Assembly: GCA_963704515.1 (NCBI GenBank)
Contig: OY969913.1
Span: 372,001 to 436,000, forward strand
DNA: 64,000 nucleotides
Reading direction: 5' to 3'
Source of the DNA: VRUE01 sp963704515
GTDB lineage: Bacteria; Actinomycetota; Thermoleophilia; Solirubrobacterales; 70-9
Below the pieces are notes generated by a model that saw only the letters and a list, made by a program, of their open reading frames with translations, was not told where the DNA came from and did no database searches. This document shows, piece after piece, positions 50,546 through 58,846 of this stretch (position 1 is the first letter of the stretch; each line of letters opens with the position of its first letter). Both the position numbers and the translations under genes were made by a program.

Positions 50546-51787
50546 ATGCTTCAGGAAGTCTCCCTCGGCCAGAAGTCCCTCGCCGACTACACCCACATCG
50601 CCGGCAAGCCGACGATCGAGCGCATCCGCGAGCTGGCCGAGCCGATGCAGGGCCACCGCGTACTGCACGTCAGCGCCACGGCCTTCGGCGGCGGCGTCTC
50701 GGAGATCCTCTACACGATCGTGCCGCTGATGCGCGACGTCGGCATCGACGCGCACTGGCACGTGATCTTCGGCAAAGAGGAGTTCTTCAACGCGACCAAG
50801 CTGCTGCACAACTCGCTGCAGGGCGCGGAGGAGACGCTGAGCGCCGAGCAGTGGGAGATCTTCGACGAGATCAACGCGATCAACGCCGACGGGCTGCAGG
50901 GCGAGTGGGACACGATCATCGTCCACGACCCGCAGCCGATCGGCCTGCGCCGCGGCGCCCGTGAGAAGGCGCGCAACTGGATCTGGCGCTGCCACATCGA
51001 CCTCTCCGAGCCCAACCCGGAGCCGATCGCCCGCCTGCTGCCGATGATCGAGGAATACGACGCGACCGTCTGGCACCTGCCGGCCTATGTGCCGGAGGGG
51101 GTCGACCACGGCAAGGACGGCGTCAACATCATCCCGCCGGCGATCGACCCGCTCTCGCCGAAGAACATGGCCTTCTCGCCCGACGACGCGGCCTTCGTCT
51201 GCCGCCAGTTCGGGATCGACGTCGACCGGCCGCTGATCACCCAGGTCTCGCGCTTCGATCCCTGGAAGGACCCGATGGGCGTGATCGACGCTTACCGCAT
51301 CGTCCACGAGCAGGTGCCCGAGGTGCAGCTCGCCCTGGTCGGCTCGATGGCGACCGACGACCCTGAGGGCTGGGAGTTCTTCCAGCGCACCTTCGAGTAC
51401 GCCGACGGCGACGACGACATCAAGATCCTCAACAACCTCAACAACGTCGGCGCGATCGAGGTCAACGCCTTCCAGTCGCAGTCCGACGTCTGCCTGCAGA
51501 AGTCGATCCGCGAGGGGTTCGGGCTGACCGTGACCGAGGCGCTCTGGAAGGGCCGGCCGACGATCGGCGGCAACGTCGGCGGCATTCCGCTGCAGATCGT
51601 CGACGGCGAGAGCGGCTTCCTGGTCGACTCCCCCGAGCAGTGCGCCCAGCGCTGCCTGGAGATCCTCGCCGACCCGGAGCTGGGGATGCGCCTCGGCCGC
51701 GCCGGCAAGGAACACGCCCGCCACGAGTTCCTCTCGCCGCGCCTGCTGCGCGACTGGATGGAACTGCTGGCAGAGCTCGGCACCTGA
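50546..51787 (+). CDS. treT: Trehalose synthase TreT (GT4 glycosyltransferase)
   Basis: 413 residues: HVSATAFGGGVSEILYTIVP, WHVIFGKEEFFNATK, RCHIDLSEPN, PPAIDPLSPKN, VSRFDPWKDPMGVIDAYR, and SIREGFGLTVTEALWKGRPTIGG. TreT joins NDP-glucose and glucose to trehalose reversibly. The wording agrees with TreT rather than other GT4 enzymes through the GGGVSE loop and HIDLSEPN. It ends 18 nt before the convergent otsA stop. Confidence 0.9.
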   Translation: MLQEVSLGQKSLADYTHIAGKPTIERIRELAEPMQGHRVLHVSATAFGGGVSEILYTIVPLMRDVGIDAHWHVIFGKEEFFNATKLLHNSLQGAEETLSAEQWEIFDEINAINADGLQGEWDTIIVHDPQPIGLRRGAREKARNWIWRCHIDLSEPNPEPIARLLPMIEEYDATVWHLPAYVPEGVDHGKDGVNIIPPAIDPLSPKNMAFSPDDAAFVCRQFGIDVDRPLITQVSRFDPWKDPMGVIDAYRIVHEQVPEVQLALVGSMATDDPEGWEFFQRTFEYADGDDDIKILNNLNNVGAIEVNAFQSQSDVCLQKSIREGFGLTVTEALWKGRPTIGGNVGGIPLQIVDGESGFLVDSPEQCAQRCLEILADPELGMRLGRAGKEHARHEFLSPRLLRDWMELLAELGT

Positions 51788-51805
51788 GCGCCGGACCGGA
51801 CGGCG

Positions 51806-53269
51806 CTACCGCACCGCGTCGCGCAGCTCGGCGATGTCGGCCAGCTGGTCGTCGACCCAGTCGCCGGGGTTGCGCGAGAAGACCAGCTCTTTGAGGTGCG
51901 TCGCCCGCAGACGCCGCTCCTCGGGATCCATGGTCAGCGCCCGGTAGATCGCGTCGGCCTGCTCCTGGATGTCGAAGGGGTTGACCGAGAGGGCGGAGTC
52001 GGCCAGCTCCTCGTGCGAGCCGGTGTTCTCGGAGAGCATCAGCACCCCGTCGCGGGTGTTGACCGCGGGCGCCTCCTTGGCGACCAGGTTCATCCCGTCG
52101 AAGAGCGAATTGACCATCAGCAGGTCGAAGTGCTTGTAGCGGGCGACCGCCTCGGGGAAGTTCTCGTAGACCTTCAGGTCGATCGGCATCCAGTCGGTGG
52201 TGCCGTGGCGGTGGTTGACGACGGCGACCAGGGCGTCGATCCGTTCCATGTACTCGGCGTACTCGGGGACGTCCTGGCGCGAAGGCTGCAGGTGGGCGAT
52301 GAAGGTGACCTGTTCGCGGAACTCGGGATGTTGGGTGAGAAAGGTGTCGAAGGCGGTGAAGCCGCGCAGCACGTTCTTGGAGAGGTCGGCGCGGTCGACG
52401 CGAATGATCAGGTGCTTGCGGCGCCGCTCCAGGACCTCGCGCTCGGCGGCCGCGACCTCGGGCGATTCGGCCGCCCGTTGCAGCCGTTTGGCGTCGATCG
52501 AAAGTGGATAGGCGCGGGTGTGGGTCTCGCCGCCGGCGTGGCGGACGATCCCCAGCTCGTAGTCGACGTCGACCTCGAGCAGTTCGTCGCAGCAGCGGAT
52601 GAAGTTGATGCAGTAGGCATGCGTGTGGAAGCCGATGATGTCGTTGGCGAGCACGCCGCGGAAGATCGCCTCGCGGATCCGGCCCGGCAGGATCCGCCAG
52701 CTGTCGGGCTGGGCCCAGGGGATGTGGACGAAGTGGTGCAGAAAGGCGTCGGGGCGCTCGGCGCGGATCATCCCCGGCGCCGTGTAGAGGTGGTAGTCGT
52801 GCAGCATCACCAGCGGCCGCTCGCGCCCCTCGATCTGCCCCAGCACCGCCTGGGCGATGTCGCGGTTGACCGCCTGGTAGCCGAAGTCCCAGGCGTCGAG
52901 CTCCTCCTGGCGGATGTCGGGCGCGTTGGAGAGGTCCCAGAGGTAGTGCTGGATGAACCAGAGGATCGGGTTGGCGATCACGTTGTAGAAGCGGTCGTAG
53001 GCCTCTGGCTCCGAGCCGACCATCAGCACCCGGTAGTCGATCCCGTCGATCGAGATGTCGACCGGCCCGCCGCGCTCCTCCGAGACGGCGACGTCCTCGT
53101 CGGTCATCGCCGAGGCGATCCAGAGCGCGTCGCGGTGCGAGACCAGCCCCGAGAGGGCGGTCACCAGGCCGCCGCCGCCGCGCTGCACGGTGCGCTCGCC
53201 GTTGGGGCCAAGCTCAAACTGGGCTGGACCGCGGTTGGAGACGATGATCAGGGGGTCCGAATCGGGCAC
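51806..53269 (-). CDS. otsA: Trehalose-6-phosphate synthase
   Basis: GT20 enzyme making trehalose 6-phosphate from UDP- or GDP-glucose and glucose 6-phosphate. 487 residues: IIVSNRGP, GGGGLVTALSGL, VMLHDYHLYTAPGMIR, FVHIPWAQPDSWRILPG, NDIIGFHTHAYCINFIRCC, IIRVDRADLSKNVLRGF and LVAKEAPAVN plus the C-terminal ENTGSHEEL. No OtsB phosphatase domain is attached and none is seen nearby. Convergent with treT. Confidence 0.93.
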   Translation of the reverse strand: MPDSDPLIIVSNRGPAQFELGPNGERTVQRGGGGLVTALSGLVSHRDALWIASAMTDEDVAVSEERGGPVDISIDGIDYRVLMVGSEPEAYDRFYNVIANPILWFIQHYLWDLSNAPDIRQEELDAWDFGYQAVNRDIAQAVLGQIEGRERPLVMLHDYHLYTAPGMIRAERPDAFLHHFVHIPWAQPDSWRILPGRIREAIFRGVLANDIIGFHTHAYCINFIRCCDELLEVDVDYELGIVRHAGGETHTRAYPLSIDAKRLQRAAESPEVAAAEREVLERRRKHLIIRVDRADLSKNVLRGFTAFDTFLTQHPEFREQVTFIAHLQPSRQDVPEYAEYMERIDALVAVVNHRHGTTDWMPIDLKVYENFPEAVARYKHFDLLMVNSLFDGMNLVAKEAPAVNTRDGVLMLSENTGSHEELADSALSVNPFDIQEQADAIYRALTMDPEERRLRATHLKELVFSRNPGDWVDDQLADIAELRDAVR

Positions 53270-53469
53270 GCGGTCAGACTACCCGGGGGGCGGGGGTGTC
53301 CCGACGCGAACGGGGTCGGCTGGGAGGGAGTTGGCACCCCTTGTAGGCGCCGCCTGAAAACTGGACCACCTGCGCCGGTCGAAAACTGACCCCCCTGGCG
53401 CAGGGCCGGAGTCATCCGGCCGGGTCTGGACGCTCGCCCGATCGAAGAGATCGAGGCGAGGAGGAGCGG

Positions 53470-54675
53470 GTGGTCGACGTGGAGCAATGGGCGGAGATCA
53501 GACGGATGCACTTCGTCGACGGCGTCTCGATTCGCGAGATCCGCCGTCGCACCGGCTTGCACCGGGAAACAATCCGCCGCGCCTTGGCGGCGAAGCGCCC
53601 GCCGGCCTACCGCCGACCGAAGGCGCCCTCCAAGCTCGACCCCTTCAAGGAGGAGATCGAGCGCCTGCTGCGCTCTGAGCACCGCATGCCCGGCACCCGC
53701 ATCCGCGAGCTGATCACGGAGTTGGGCTATGAGGGCGGCAAGACGATCCTCGACGACCACCTGCGCGAGGTCCGCCCGCGCTTGGCTCCCAGGCGCACCT
53801 ACCAGCGCACCGTCTACCGGCCCGGGGAGATCTGCCAGTTCGACCTCTGGGAGCCGAGGGAGGAGATCCCGGTCGGCCACGGGCAGACGAGGCGGGGCTG
53901 GGTCGTCACGAGTGCCCTGGGCTTCTCGCGCGCCGGCGCCGGGGCACTGATCTTCGCCAAGCAGGCGCCCGACATCCTCTGGGGCATGGGTAGGTGCCTG
54001 GCGAAGCTGGGCGCCCTGCCGGAGACCGCCGTCTGGGACCGCGAGGCGGCGATCGCGCCGAAGGGCAAGCCCACCGACGCCTTCGCTGCCTTCTGCGGCT
54101 CCCTGCCCGTCGGCTTCTCGATCTGCGAGGCGGCAGACCCCGAGTCCAAGGGCATCCTCGAGCGCTCCCACCGCTTCCTGCGCTCCAACTTCGAACCGGG
54201 CCGCGCCTTCGCCTCGCCCGAGCACTTCCAGGCCTGCCTCGACGAGTGGTTCGCCAAGCGCGCCAACACCCGGCTTCACCGCGGCATCCGCGCCGTGCCC
54301 GCCGAGCGCCTGGTGCAAGAGCGCGAGCGGATGCGGGCGCTGCCCGAGCAGATGCCCGACGTCGATCGCCGCTTCGTCATGCGCGTGCCCCAGCAGCCCT
54401 ACCTGCGCTTCGACACCAACGACTACTCCCTGGACCCACGGGCAGCGGGGCGGCGTGTGGAGGTCAGGGCCTCTCAGCGGGAGATCACCGCGACAGAGCT
54501 CGGCACAGGCACCCTCGTCACCTCCCATCGGCGCTCCTTCGCCAAGGGCCTGACCTTCACCGATCCCGCCCACCAGCAGCTGCTCGACCAGATGCGCGGC
54601 ACCAGGCAGCGCGGGCCCGACGTCGATGTCGAGCTGCGCTCCCTTGCTCGCTACGACGAGCTGATCCCGGCATGA
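53470..54675 (+). CDS. istA: IS21-family transposase IstA
   Basis: 401 residues from GTG 53470. N-terminal helix-turn-helix (GVSIREIRRRTGLHRETIRR), then the integrase-type catalytic domain with DDE residues Asp125 (ICQFDLWE), Asp190 (AVWDREAA) and Glu231 (SKGILERSHRFL), and a C-terminal beta-barrel (FDTNDYSLDPRAAGRRVEV). Overlaps istB by 4 nt, as usual in the family. No frame damage seen, so it may be active. Confidence 0.93.
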   Translation: MVDVEQWAEIRRMHFVDGVSIREIRRRTGLHRETIRRALAAKRPPAYRRPKAPSKLDPFKEEIERLLRSEHRMPGTRIRELITELGYEGGKTILDDHLREVRPRLAPRRTYQRTVYRPGEICQFDLWEPREEIPVGHGQTRRGWVVTSALGFSRAGAGALIFAKQAPDILWGMGRCLAKLGALPETAVWDREAAIAPKGKPTDAFAAFCGSLPVGFSICEAADPESKGILERSHRFLRSNFEPGRAFASPEHFQACLDEWFAKRANTRLHRGIRAVPAERLVQERERMRALPEQMPDVDRRFVMRVPQQPYLRFDTNDYSLDPRAAGRRVEVRASQREITATELGTGTLVTSHRRSFAKGLTFTDPAHQQLLDQMRGTRQRGPDVDVELRSLARYDELIPA

Positions 54676-55430
54676 CCAAGACCGCGGAGCTCACCCATCT
54701 CTTCAGGGCGCTGAAGACGCCGGCAGCGGCCCGGGCGCTGCCCAAGCTCGCCGAGCGCGCCCGCGAGGAGGATTGGTCTCACGAGCGCTTCCTGGAGGCC
54801 GTGCTCTCCACCGAGGTCTCCTCCAGGGAGTCCCACGGCGGCGAGAACCGGATCAAGGCCGCGCGCTTCCCGGCCAGGAAGACGCTCGAGGAGTTCGACT
54901 TCACCTTCCAGCACTCGGTGAAGAAGCAGGTGGTCGAGCACCTGGGGCAACTGGACTTCTTGCACGGCAAGGAGAACGTCGTGCTGCTCGGGCCGCCGGG
55001 CACCGGCAAGACCCACCTGGCGATCGCGCTTGGCATCCGGGCGTGTCTGGCCGGCCAGCGGGTGCAGTTCGCCACCGCGACCGAGTGGGTGGCGCGCCTC
55101 GGCGAGGCAAAGCGCCAGGGCAAGCTCGAGGAGGAGTTGCGCCGGTTGGGCTACGTGCCCCTGATCGTGGTTGACGAGGTCGGATACATACCGTTTGACC
55201 CCGAGGCGGCGAACCTGATGTTCAGCCTGGTTTCGGCCAGATACGAGCGTGCCTCGCTGATCGTCACCTCGAACAAGCCCTTCAGTGCCTGGGGGGAGAT
55301 CTTCGGCGACGAAGTCGTCGCCGCGGCGATGATCGACCGGCTCGTCCACCACGCCGAGATCCTCGGCCTCAAGGGCGACAGCTTCCGCCTGCGCGACAAG
55401 GATCTGGGTTCCCCGCCGCCGCGGGACTGA
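54672..55430 (+). CDS. istB: IS21-family transposition helper ATPase IstB
   Basis: 252 residues from ATG 54672. AAA+ ATPase: Walker A LLGPPGTGKTHLA (107-114), Walker B PLIVVDEVGYIPF, sensor LIVTSNKPFSAWGEIF. Assembles the target complex and stimulates IstA. The N-terminal FLEAVLSTEVSSRESHGGEN is the typical IstB helical region. Downstream 55431-55581 is the non-coding right end of the IS. Confidence 0.93.
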   Translation: MTKTAELTHLFRALKTPAAARALPKLAERAREEDWSHERFLEAVLSTEVSSRESHGGENRIKAARFPARKTLEEFDFTFQHSVKKQVVEHLGQLDFLHGKENVVLLGPPGTGKTHLAIALGIRACLAGQRVQFATATEWVARLGEAKRQGKLEEELRRLGYVPLIVVDEVGYIPFDPEAANLMFSLVSARYERASLIVTSNKPFSAWGEIFGDEVVAAAMIDRLVHHAEILGLKGDSFRLRDKDLGSPPPRD

Positions 55431-55730
55431 CCACTCCCGCCTGCTCCGCCTCGCCCTACGGGCTCGTCTCCGCAGGCGGGATCTCGACCTTCAAGCGGGG
55501 GCAATGCTCAACGTCGCGACCGCCGGGGGTGGTCCACTTTTCAACCGGCAGAAGTGGTCCGGTTTTCAACCGGCGTTGACACCCCTCCTCACTCAACTTT
55601 TTCGGTGGAGAGAAGTCAGGCTGACACCGCAAGCTCACGACGAAAAAGTACAAGCCGTTCGGAGGGGCGCCAACTCCCTCCACCGGAGCGTTTGGGGGGA
55701 GACAATCTTGCTCCGGAGGCTTGTATAGGC

Positions 55731-56165
55731 GTGAAGCTTCGAGTCCGCTGGTCGCGAGCCTCTATCGCGCTCCTTGTTGTGGGGAGCTTCCTGCTGGTCC
55801 TCAGGCTCGCTCCGAGCTTTCTCGCTCCTCCGGAGCCGCCGCCATTGCCCGCCGACGTTGGGCTGCCTCGCTTGAAGGGGAGCTTGCCGGCCTTGAAGGC
55901 TCCCGTTCGCCGGAAGCGTCGCGCTGGGCGGGTGGCGTTGGGGGGCGGACTCCGCCGCGCGGAGGCTTCTGAGGAGAGGGCCCCGAAGCACAGGGTGCAT
56001 CGTCCCTCCCTCCGAAGAAGCGCGCAGCGCAAGGAGGGCGCCCCCCAACGACAGGACCCGCCCGTAGTGAGGCCGGTCCCTGCGCCAGAAGCCACACCTC
56101 CGCCAGAAGCTCCTCCTCCCCCGCCGGCGCCAGACGACGGGTCGATGGAGTTCGCTCCGCACTGA
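55731..56165 (+). CDS. Low-complexity membrane-anchored protein between two type A elements
   Basis: 144 residues from GTG 55731 (no strong ribosome site). One membrane helix (ASIALLVVGSFLLVLRLAP) then a Pro-rich and Arg/Lys-rich tail without recognisable domain, ending in runs of Pro and Ala (PPPEAPPPPPAPDDG). It is flanked by inverted copies of the type A core (55589-55660 and 56192-56257), and its stop is immediately followed by the second. An internal inverted repeat lies at 55936-56050. Whether it is a genuine gene or element-borne cargo is open. Confidence 0.5.
   Translation: MKLRVRWSRASIALLVVGSFLLVLRLAPSFLAPPEPPPLPADVGLPRLKGSLPALKAPVRRKRRAGRVALGGGLRRAEASEERAPKHRVHRPSLRRSAQRKEGAPQRQDPPVVRPVPAPEATPPPEAPPPPPAPDDGSMEFAPH
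55936..56050. repeat. Inverted repeat inside the low-complexity gene
   Basis: CGTTGGGGGGCG (55936-55947) and CGCCCCCCAACG (56039-56050) are perfect 12-nt arms; further partial pairing lies inside (GAGGCTTCTGAGG against CCCTCCCTCCGAAG). The segment encodes a basic patch. Could be another decayed element inserted in frame. Confidence 0.55.
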
Positions 56166-56283
56166 GGGCGGGTGTCGGGTGCCTCTTCCGGCGGCTTGTA
56201 CTTTTTCGTCGTGAGCTTGCGGCGTCAGCAATCCACCTCTCCACCGAAAAAGTTGAGCCGGAAGAGGTACCCGGCACCCGCCC
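56166..56283. repeat. Type A palindromic element (A4)
   Basis: 56166-56191 pairs with 56258-56283 with two mismatches in 26. The 66-bp interior starts CGGCTTGTACTTTTTCGTCG and ends CCACCGAAAAAGTTGAG, the reverse orientation of A1 and A3. It begins on the base after the preceding stop codon and ends 35 nt before the rpsF start, so the rpsF promoter must be in or just after it. Confidence 0.88.
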
Positions 56284-56318
56284 CCACCACCGACGCACCG
56301 CTATAGTCCCTCGCCGTT

Positions 56319-56741
56319 TTGGCCGCCCCACGCGAATATGAGCTCGTCCTGATGCTGGACCCCGGCCCCGACGAGGCCGGCCGCGATTCGCTTGCGCATG
56401 AGGTGCGCGGGCTGATCGAGGCCAAGGGGACGCTCAAGCACGAGAACAATTGGGGCCTGCGCAAGCTGGCCTACGAAATCGGCCAGCGCAACGAGGCCGA
56501 TTACCGCTGGTTCCGCTTCGAGGGGCCCTCTGAGCTGCTCGACGAGCTGAGCCACAACCTGAAGATCGCCGACGGCGTGCTGCGCTTCCGGATCTTCAAG
56601 GTCGACGCCAGCTCGCCGGTGATGGTGCCCCCCGCGGTCGCCGCCCCGGTCCACGGCTCGCGCGAGCGCCCGCAGGGCGGGCGTCCCGCCGTCGCCACCG
56701 TGCCGGACGACGGCGACGACGCCGCCGAGACCTCCGAGTAG
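56319..56741 (+). CDS. rpsF: 30S ribosomal protein S6
   Basis: 140 residues from TTG 56319 (LAAPREYELVLML). S6 blocks: YELVLMLDP, GTLKHENNWGLRKLAYEI, YRWFRFEG, HNLKIADGVLRFRIFK. The 30-residue C-terminal extension is acidic and Gly-rich. First gene of the usual rpsF-ssb-rpsR-rplI cluster. Assembly partner of S18. Confidence 0.95.
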   Translation: MAAPREYELVLMLDPGPDEAGRDSLAHEVRGLIEAKGTLKHENNWGLRKLAYEIGQRNEADYRWFRFEGPSELLDELSHNLKIADGVLRFRIFKVDASSPVMVPPAVAAPVHGSRERPQGGRPAVATVPDDGDDAAETSE

Positions 56742-56848
56742 CCCTCTCCTAGCCGGATTCCTTCGCAGATTGCGGGGCGAGGGGGGCGAGTTACGTCTGC
56801 TGCGCTCTTAGACTGGAGTCCAGACAACGATTAGAGGAGTTGAGAGCC

Positions 56849-57325
56849 GTGGCAGCGTCGAACGTGAACGTGGTGGTAATCACCGGGAACCTGACAAGGG
56901 ACCCCGAGCTGCGCCATACAGGTGGCGGCACGGCGGTCTGTGAGCTGCGCGTGGCGGTCAACTCGCGCCGCAAGGACGGGCAGACCGGCGAATGGATGGA
57001 CAAGCCGAACTACTTCGACGTCAAGGTCTGGGGCGCGCAGGGCGAGAACTGCGCCCAGTACCTCGCCAAGGGCCGCCCGGTCGCCGTCGAAGGGCGCCTC
57101 GACTGGCGCGAGTGGGAGGCGAAAGACGGTGGCGGCAAACGTCAGAAGGTCGAGATCGTCGCCAACTCGGTTCAGTTCCTCGGCTCGCGCGACGGCTCGG
57201 GCGGCGGTGGCAACGGCAACGGCGGCTTCACTCCGAGCAGCGACGTCCCCGCCGACTCGTCCGACTTCGCCGGCGCCGCCGCAGGCAGCGGTAGCGGCGG
57301 GGGCGACGACGACATTCCCTTCTAG
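56849..57325 (+). CDS. ssb: Single-stranded DNA-binding protein
   Basis: 158 residues from GTG 56849, with GAGGAG 9 nt upstream; the closer TTG 56840 has no spacing and is rejected. OB fold: VVVITGNLTRDPELRHTGGG, NYFDVKVWGAQGENCAQYLA, RPVAVEGRLDWREWEAKDGG. The disordered Gly-rich tail ends DDDIPF, the conserved partner-binding tip. Confidence 0.95.
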   Translation: MAASNVNVVVITGNLTRDPELRHTGGGTAVCELRVAVNSRRKDGQTGEWMDKPNYFDVKVWGAQGENCAQYLAKGRPVAVEGRLDWREWEAKDGGGKRQKVEIVANSVQFLGSRDGSGGGGNGNGGFTPSSDVPADSSDFAGAAAGSGSGGGDDDIPF

Positions 57326-57338
57326 CCTCGGCGCCTGA

Positions 57339-57377
57339 CGGGCACGGAAACCTCATATCTGTAGGATTCCGTGCCCG
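57339..57377. repeat. 39-bp palindrome abutting the rpsR start
   Basis: 11-nt arms (CGGGCACGGAA with TTCCGTGCCCG) around ACCTCATATCTGTAGGA, whose centre CCT-ATAT-AGG is like other type B loops. It ends 1 nt before ATG 57379. No Shine-Dalgarno sequence is visible between it and the ATG, apart from AGGA inside the loop. Confidence 0.7.
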
Positions 57378-57378
57378 C

Positions 57379-57645
57379 ATGGCCCGAGGAAACGACACAG
57401 CGACAGCTTCTCCCAGGCGCGGGAGGCGCGCGGCTGACCGCGCGCGGCCGCGGAAATACACCCGGATCAACTCCGAGGCCGTCGACTACAAGGACCTCAA
57501 CCTGTTGCGCCGCTTCCTCTCCGACAAGGGGAAGACCCGCGGCCGGCGCGTCACCGGCCTCTCGCGCAAGCACCAGCGCCAGCTCTCGGTAGCGGTCAAG
57601 CGGGCGCGCGAGATCGCGCTGCTGCCCTACGTCGGAGAGCGCTGA
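57379..57645 (+). CDS. rpsR: 30S ribosomal protein S18
   Basis: 88 residues: YTRINSEAVDYKDLNLLRRFLS, GRRVTGLSRKHQRQLSVAVK, RAREIALLPYVGER. The position where many S18 proteins have Cys-containing zinc-ribbon remnants (CYF or CRF) reads KYTRIN, so this is a Cys-free form. The N-terminus is about 15 residues longer and basic. Stop overlaps the rplI ATG. Confidence 0.95.
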   Translation: MARGNDTATASPRRGRRAADRARPRKYTRINSEAVDYKDLNLLRRFLSDKGKTRGRRVTGLSRKHQRQLSVAVKRAREIALLPYVGER

Positions 57646-58097
57646 TGACGCAGGCGATCCTGCTCGAGGACGTCGAGAAGCTCGGCCAGCGCGGCGAGCC
57701 GATCGACGTCTCCCCCGGCTACCTGCGCAACTACCTGATCCCCCGCAAGCTGGCCGCGCCGGCGACGCCCGGCGCGCTGGAGGAGGCGCAGCGTCGCCGC
57801 GAGGCAGCGGAACGGGTGGAGAAAGCCCGCGCCGAACGCGAAGAGCAGGCGGCCTCGCTGCTCTCCAAGACGGTGCTGACGATCCACCAGCGGGCGGGCG
57901 AGGACGGCAAGCTGTTCGGCTCGGTCGGCGCCAAGGAGATCGCCGACGCGATCCAGGACGCGCGCGACCTGCGCATCGACCGGCGCAAGATCCTGCTCGA
58001 GCAGCCGCTGCGCGAAGTCGGCACCCACATGGTCGAGATCGAGCTCGCCGACGGCACCACCGCCTCGGTGAAGACGATCATCACCGAGGAGCGCTAG
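57645..58097 (+). CDS. rplI: 50S ribosomal protein L9
   Basis: 150 residues: AILLEDVEKLGQRGEPIDVSPGYLRNYLIPRKLA is the N-terminal L9 signature, followed by the long linking helix (EEAQRRREAAERVEKARAER) and the C-terminal domain (KLFGSVGAKEIADAI, REVGTHMVEIELADGT). Coupled to rpsR by a one-base overlap. Confidence 0.96.
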   Translation: MTQAILLEDVEKLGQRGEPIDVSPGYLRNYLIPRKLAAPATPGALEEAQRRREAAERVEKARAEREEQAASLLSKTVLTIHQRAGEDGKLFGSVGAKEIADAIQDARDLRIDRRKILLEQPLREVGTHMVEIELADGTTASVKTIITEER

Positions 58098-58117
58098 ACC
58101 GGCGTTAGGGTTCGGGC

Positions 58118-58846
58118 GTGCGCACGCGCCGCCTGCCCACCCGCATCTCCCGCCGCGCCAGGGCCCGGACCCGCTTCGGCTGGGCGCGCTCGGAGCGGGC
58201 GACCGTCGGGCTGGCGGCAATCGCGCTGGGCGGCGTCGGGGTGGTGCTCGCCGGCCAGTTCGGCCGCATGCTCGAGCGACGCTCGCGCCGCGACGGCGGC
58301 GAGAGCCTGGCCGAGGCGGCGCCCGCGGCGGCGATCGACACCGTCGGCGTCGCGGTCAGCGGCTACAGCGAGGCGCCGCGCGCCGAAACGATCCTCTTCA
58401 ACCTGCTCGCCGGCTTCCTCGGCTCCTTCGCCCTGGTGCGGCTATCTACCTGGGGCATCCGCGACAACTGGGGCCCGTTCCGCAACGTCAGCGTCCGCGG
58501 CCGCCACATCCACCACTTCGTCCCCGGCATCGTGCTCGGCTTCGCCTCCGGCACCGCGGCCCTGCTGACCAGCGACGAAGCCCTCGAAGAGCGCCTCGCG
58601 ATCACCACCGGCGTCGGCATGGGCCTCACCTTCGACGAGGCGGCCCTGCTGCTCGACCTGCGCGACGTCTACTGGACCCGCGCCGGCCTGCTCAGCGTCC
58701 AGCTCAGCCTCGGCGCCACCGCGATCCTCAGCATTGCGATCCTCACCCAGCGCATGCTCCGCCGCGGCGAGCGCCGCCGCGAGGCCGAGGGCCTGATCCC
58801 ACCCGTGCGGCACGCCGGCGCTTCTCCCGGGCCACTCGGGCCATAA
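58118..58846 (+). CDS. Polytopic membrane protein, unknown
   Basis: 242 residues from GTG 58118. Basic N-terminus, then about five membrane helices (VGLAAIALGGVGVVLAGQF; LLAGFLGSFALVRLSTW; VPGIVLGFASGTAALLTS; LLSVQLSLGATAILSIAIL). The conserved-looking motif RGRHIHHFVPGIVLGFASG recurs in actinobacterial integral membrane proteins of unknown role. Twenty nt downstream of rplI; a strong terminator follows. Confidence 0.8.
   Translation: MRTRRLPTRISRRARARTRFGWARSERATVGLAAIALGGVGVVLAGQFGRMLERRSRRDGGESLAEAAPAAAIDTVGVAVSGYSEAPRAETILFNLLAGFLGSFALVRLSTWGIRDNWGPFRNVSVRGRHIHHFVPGIVLGFASGTAALLTSDEALEERLAITTGVGMGLTFDEAALLLDLRDVYWTRAGLLSVQLSLGATAILSIAILTQRMLRRGERRREAEGLIPPVRHAGASPGPLGP

Larger units (their letters stand above)
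53342..55581 (+). mobile_element. IS21-family insertion sequence (istA-istB), 2240 bp
   Basis: Both ends begin TGT (TGTAGGCGCCGCC on the left, TGTCAACGCCGG on the reverse of the right end) and each carries two copies of a GAAAACTGGACC-type motif, the multiple transposase-binding sites typical of IS21. Terminal repeats are imperfect. A 5-bp target duplication CCCCT flanks it (53337-53341 and 55582-55586). istA and istB are intact. It interrupts one arm of a palindromic element. Confidence 0.93.
53323..55681. repeat. Type A palindromic element (A3), split by the IS21-like insertion
   Basis: Left arm 53323-53341 continues at 55587-55588; right arm 55661-55681. Joined after removing the IS and one 5-bp copy, the two arms pair over 21 bp with one mismatch. 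The 72-bp interior (55589-55660) has CTCAACTTTTTCGGTGGAG and GACGAAAAAGTACAAGCC, in the same orientation as A1 and inverted relative to A4. Confidence 0.85.
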
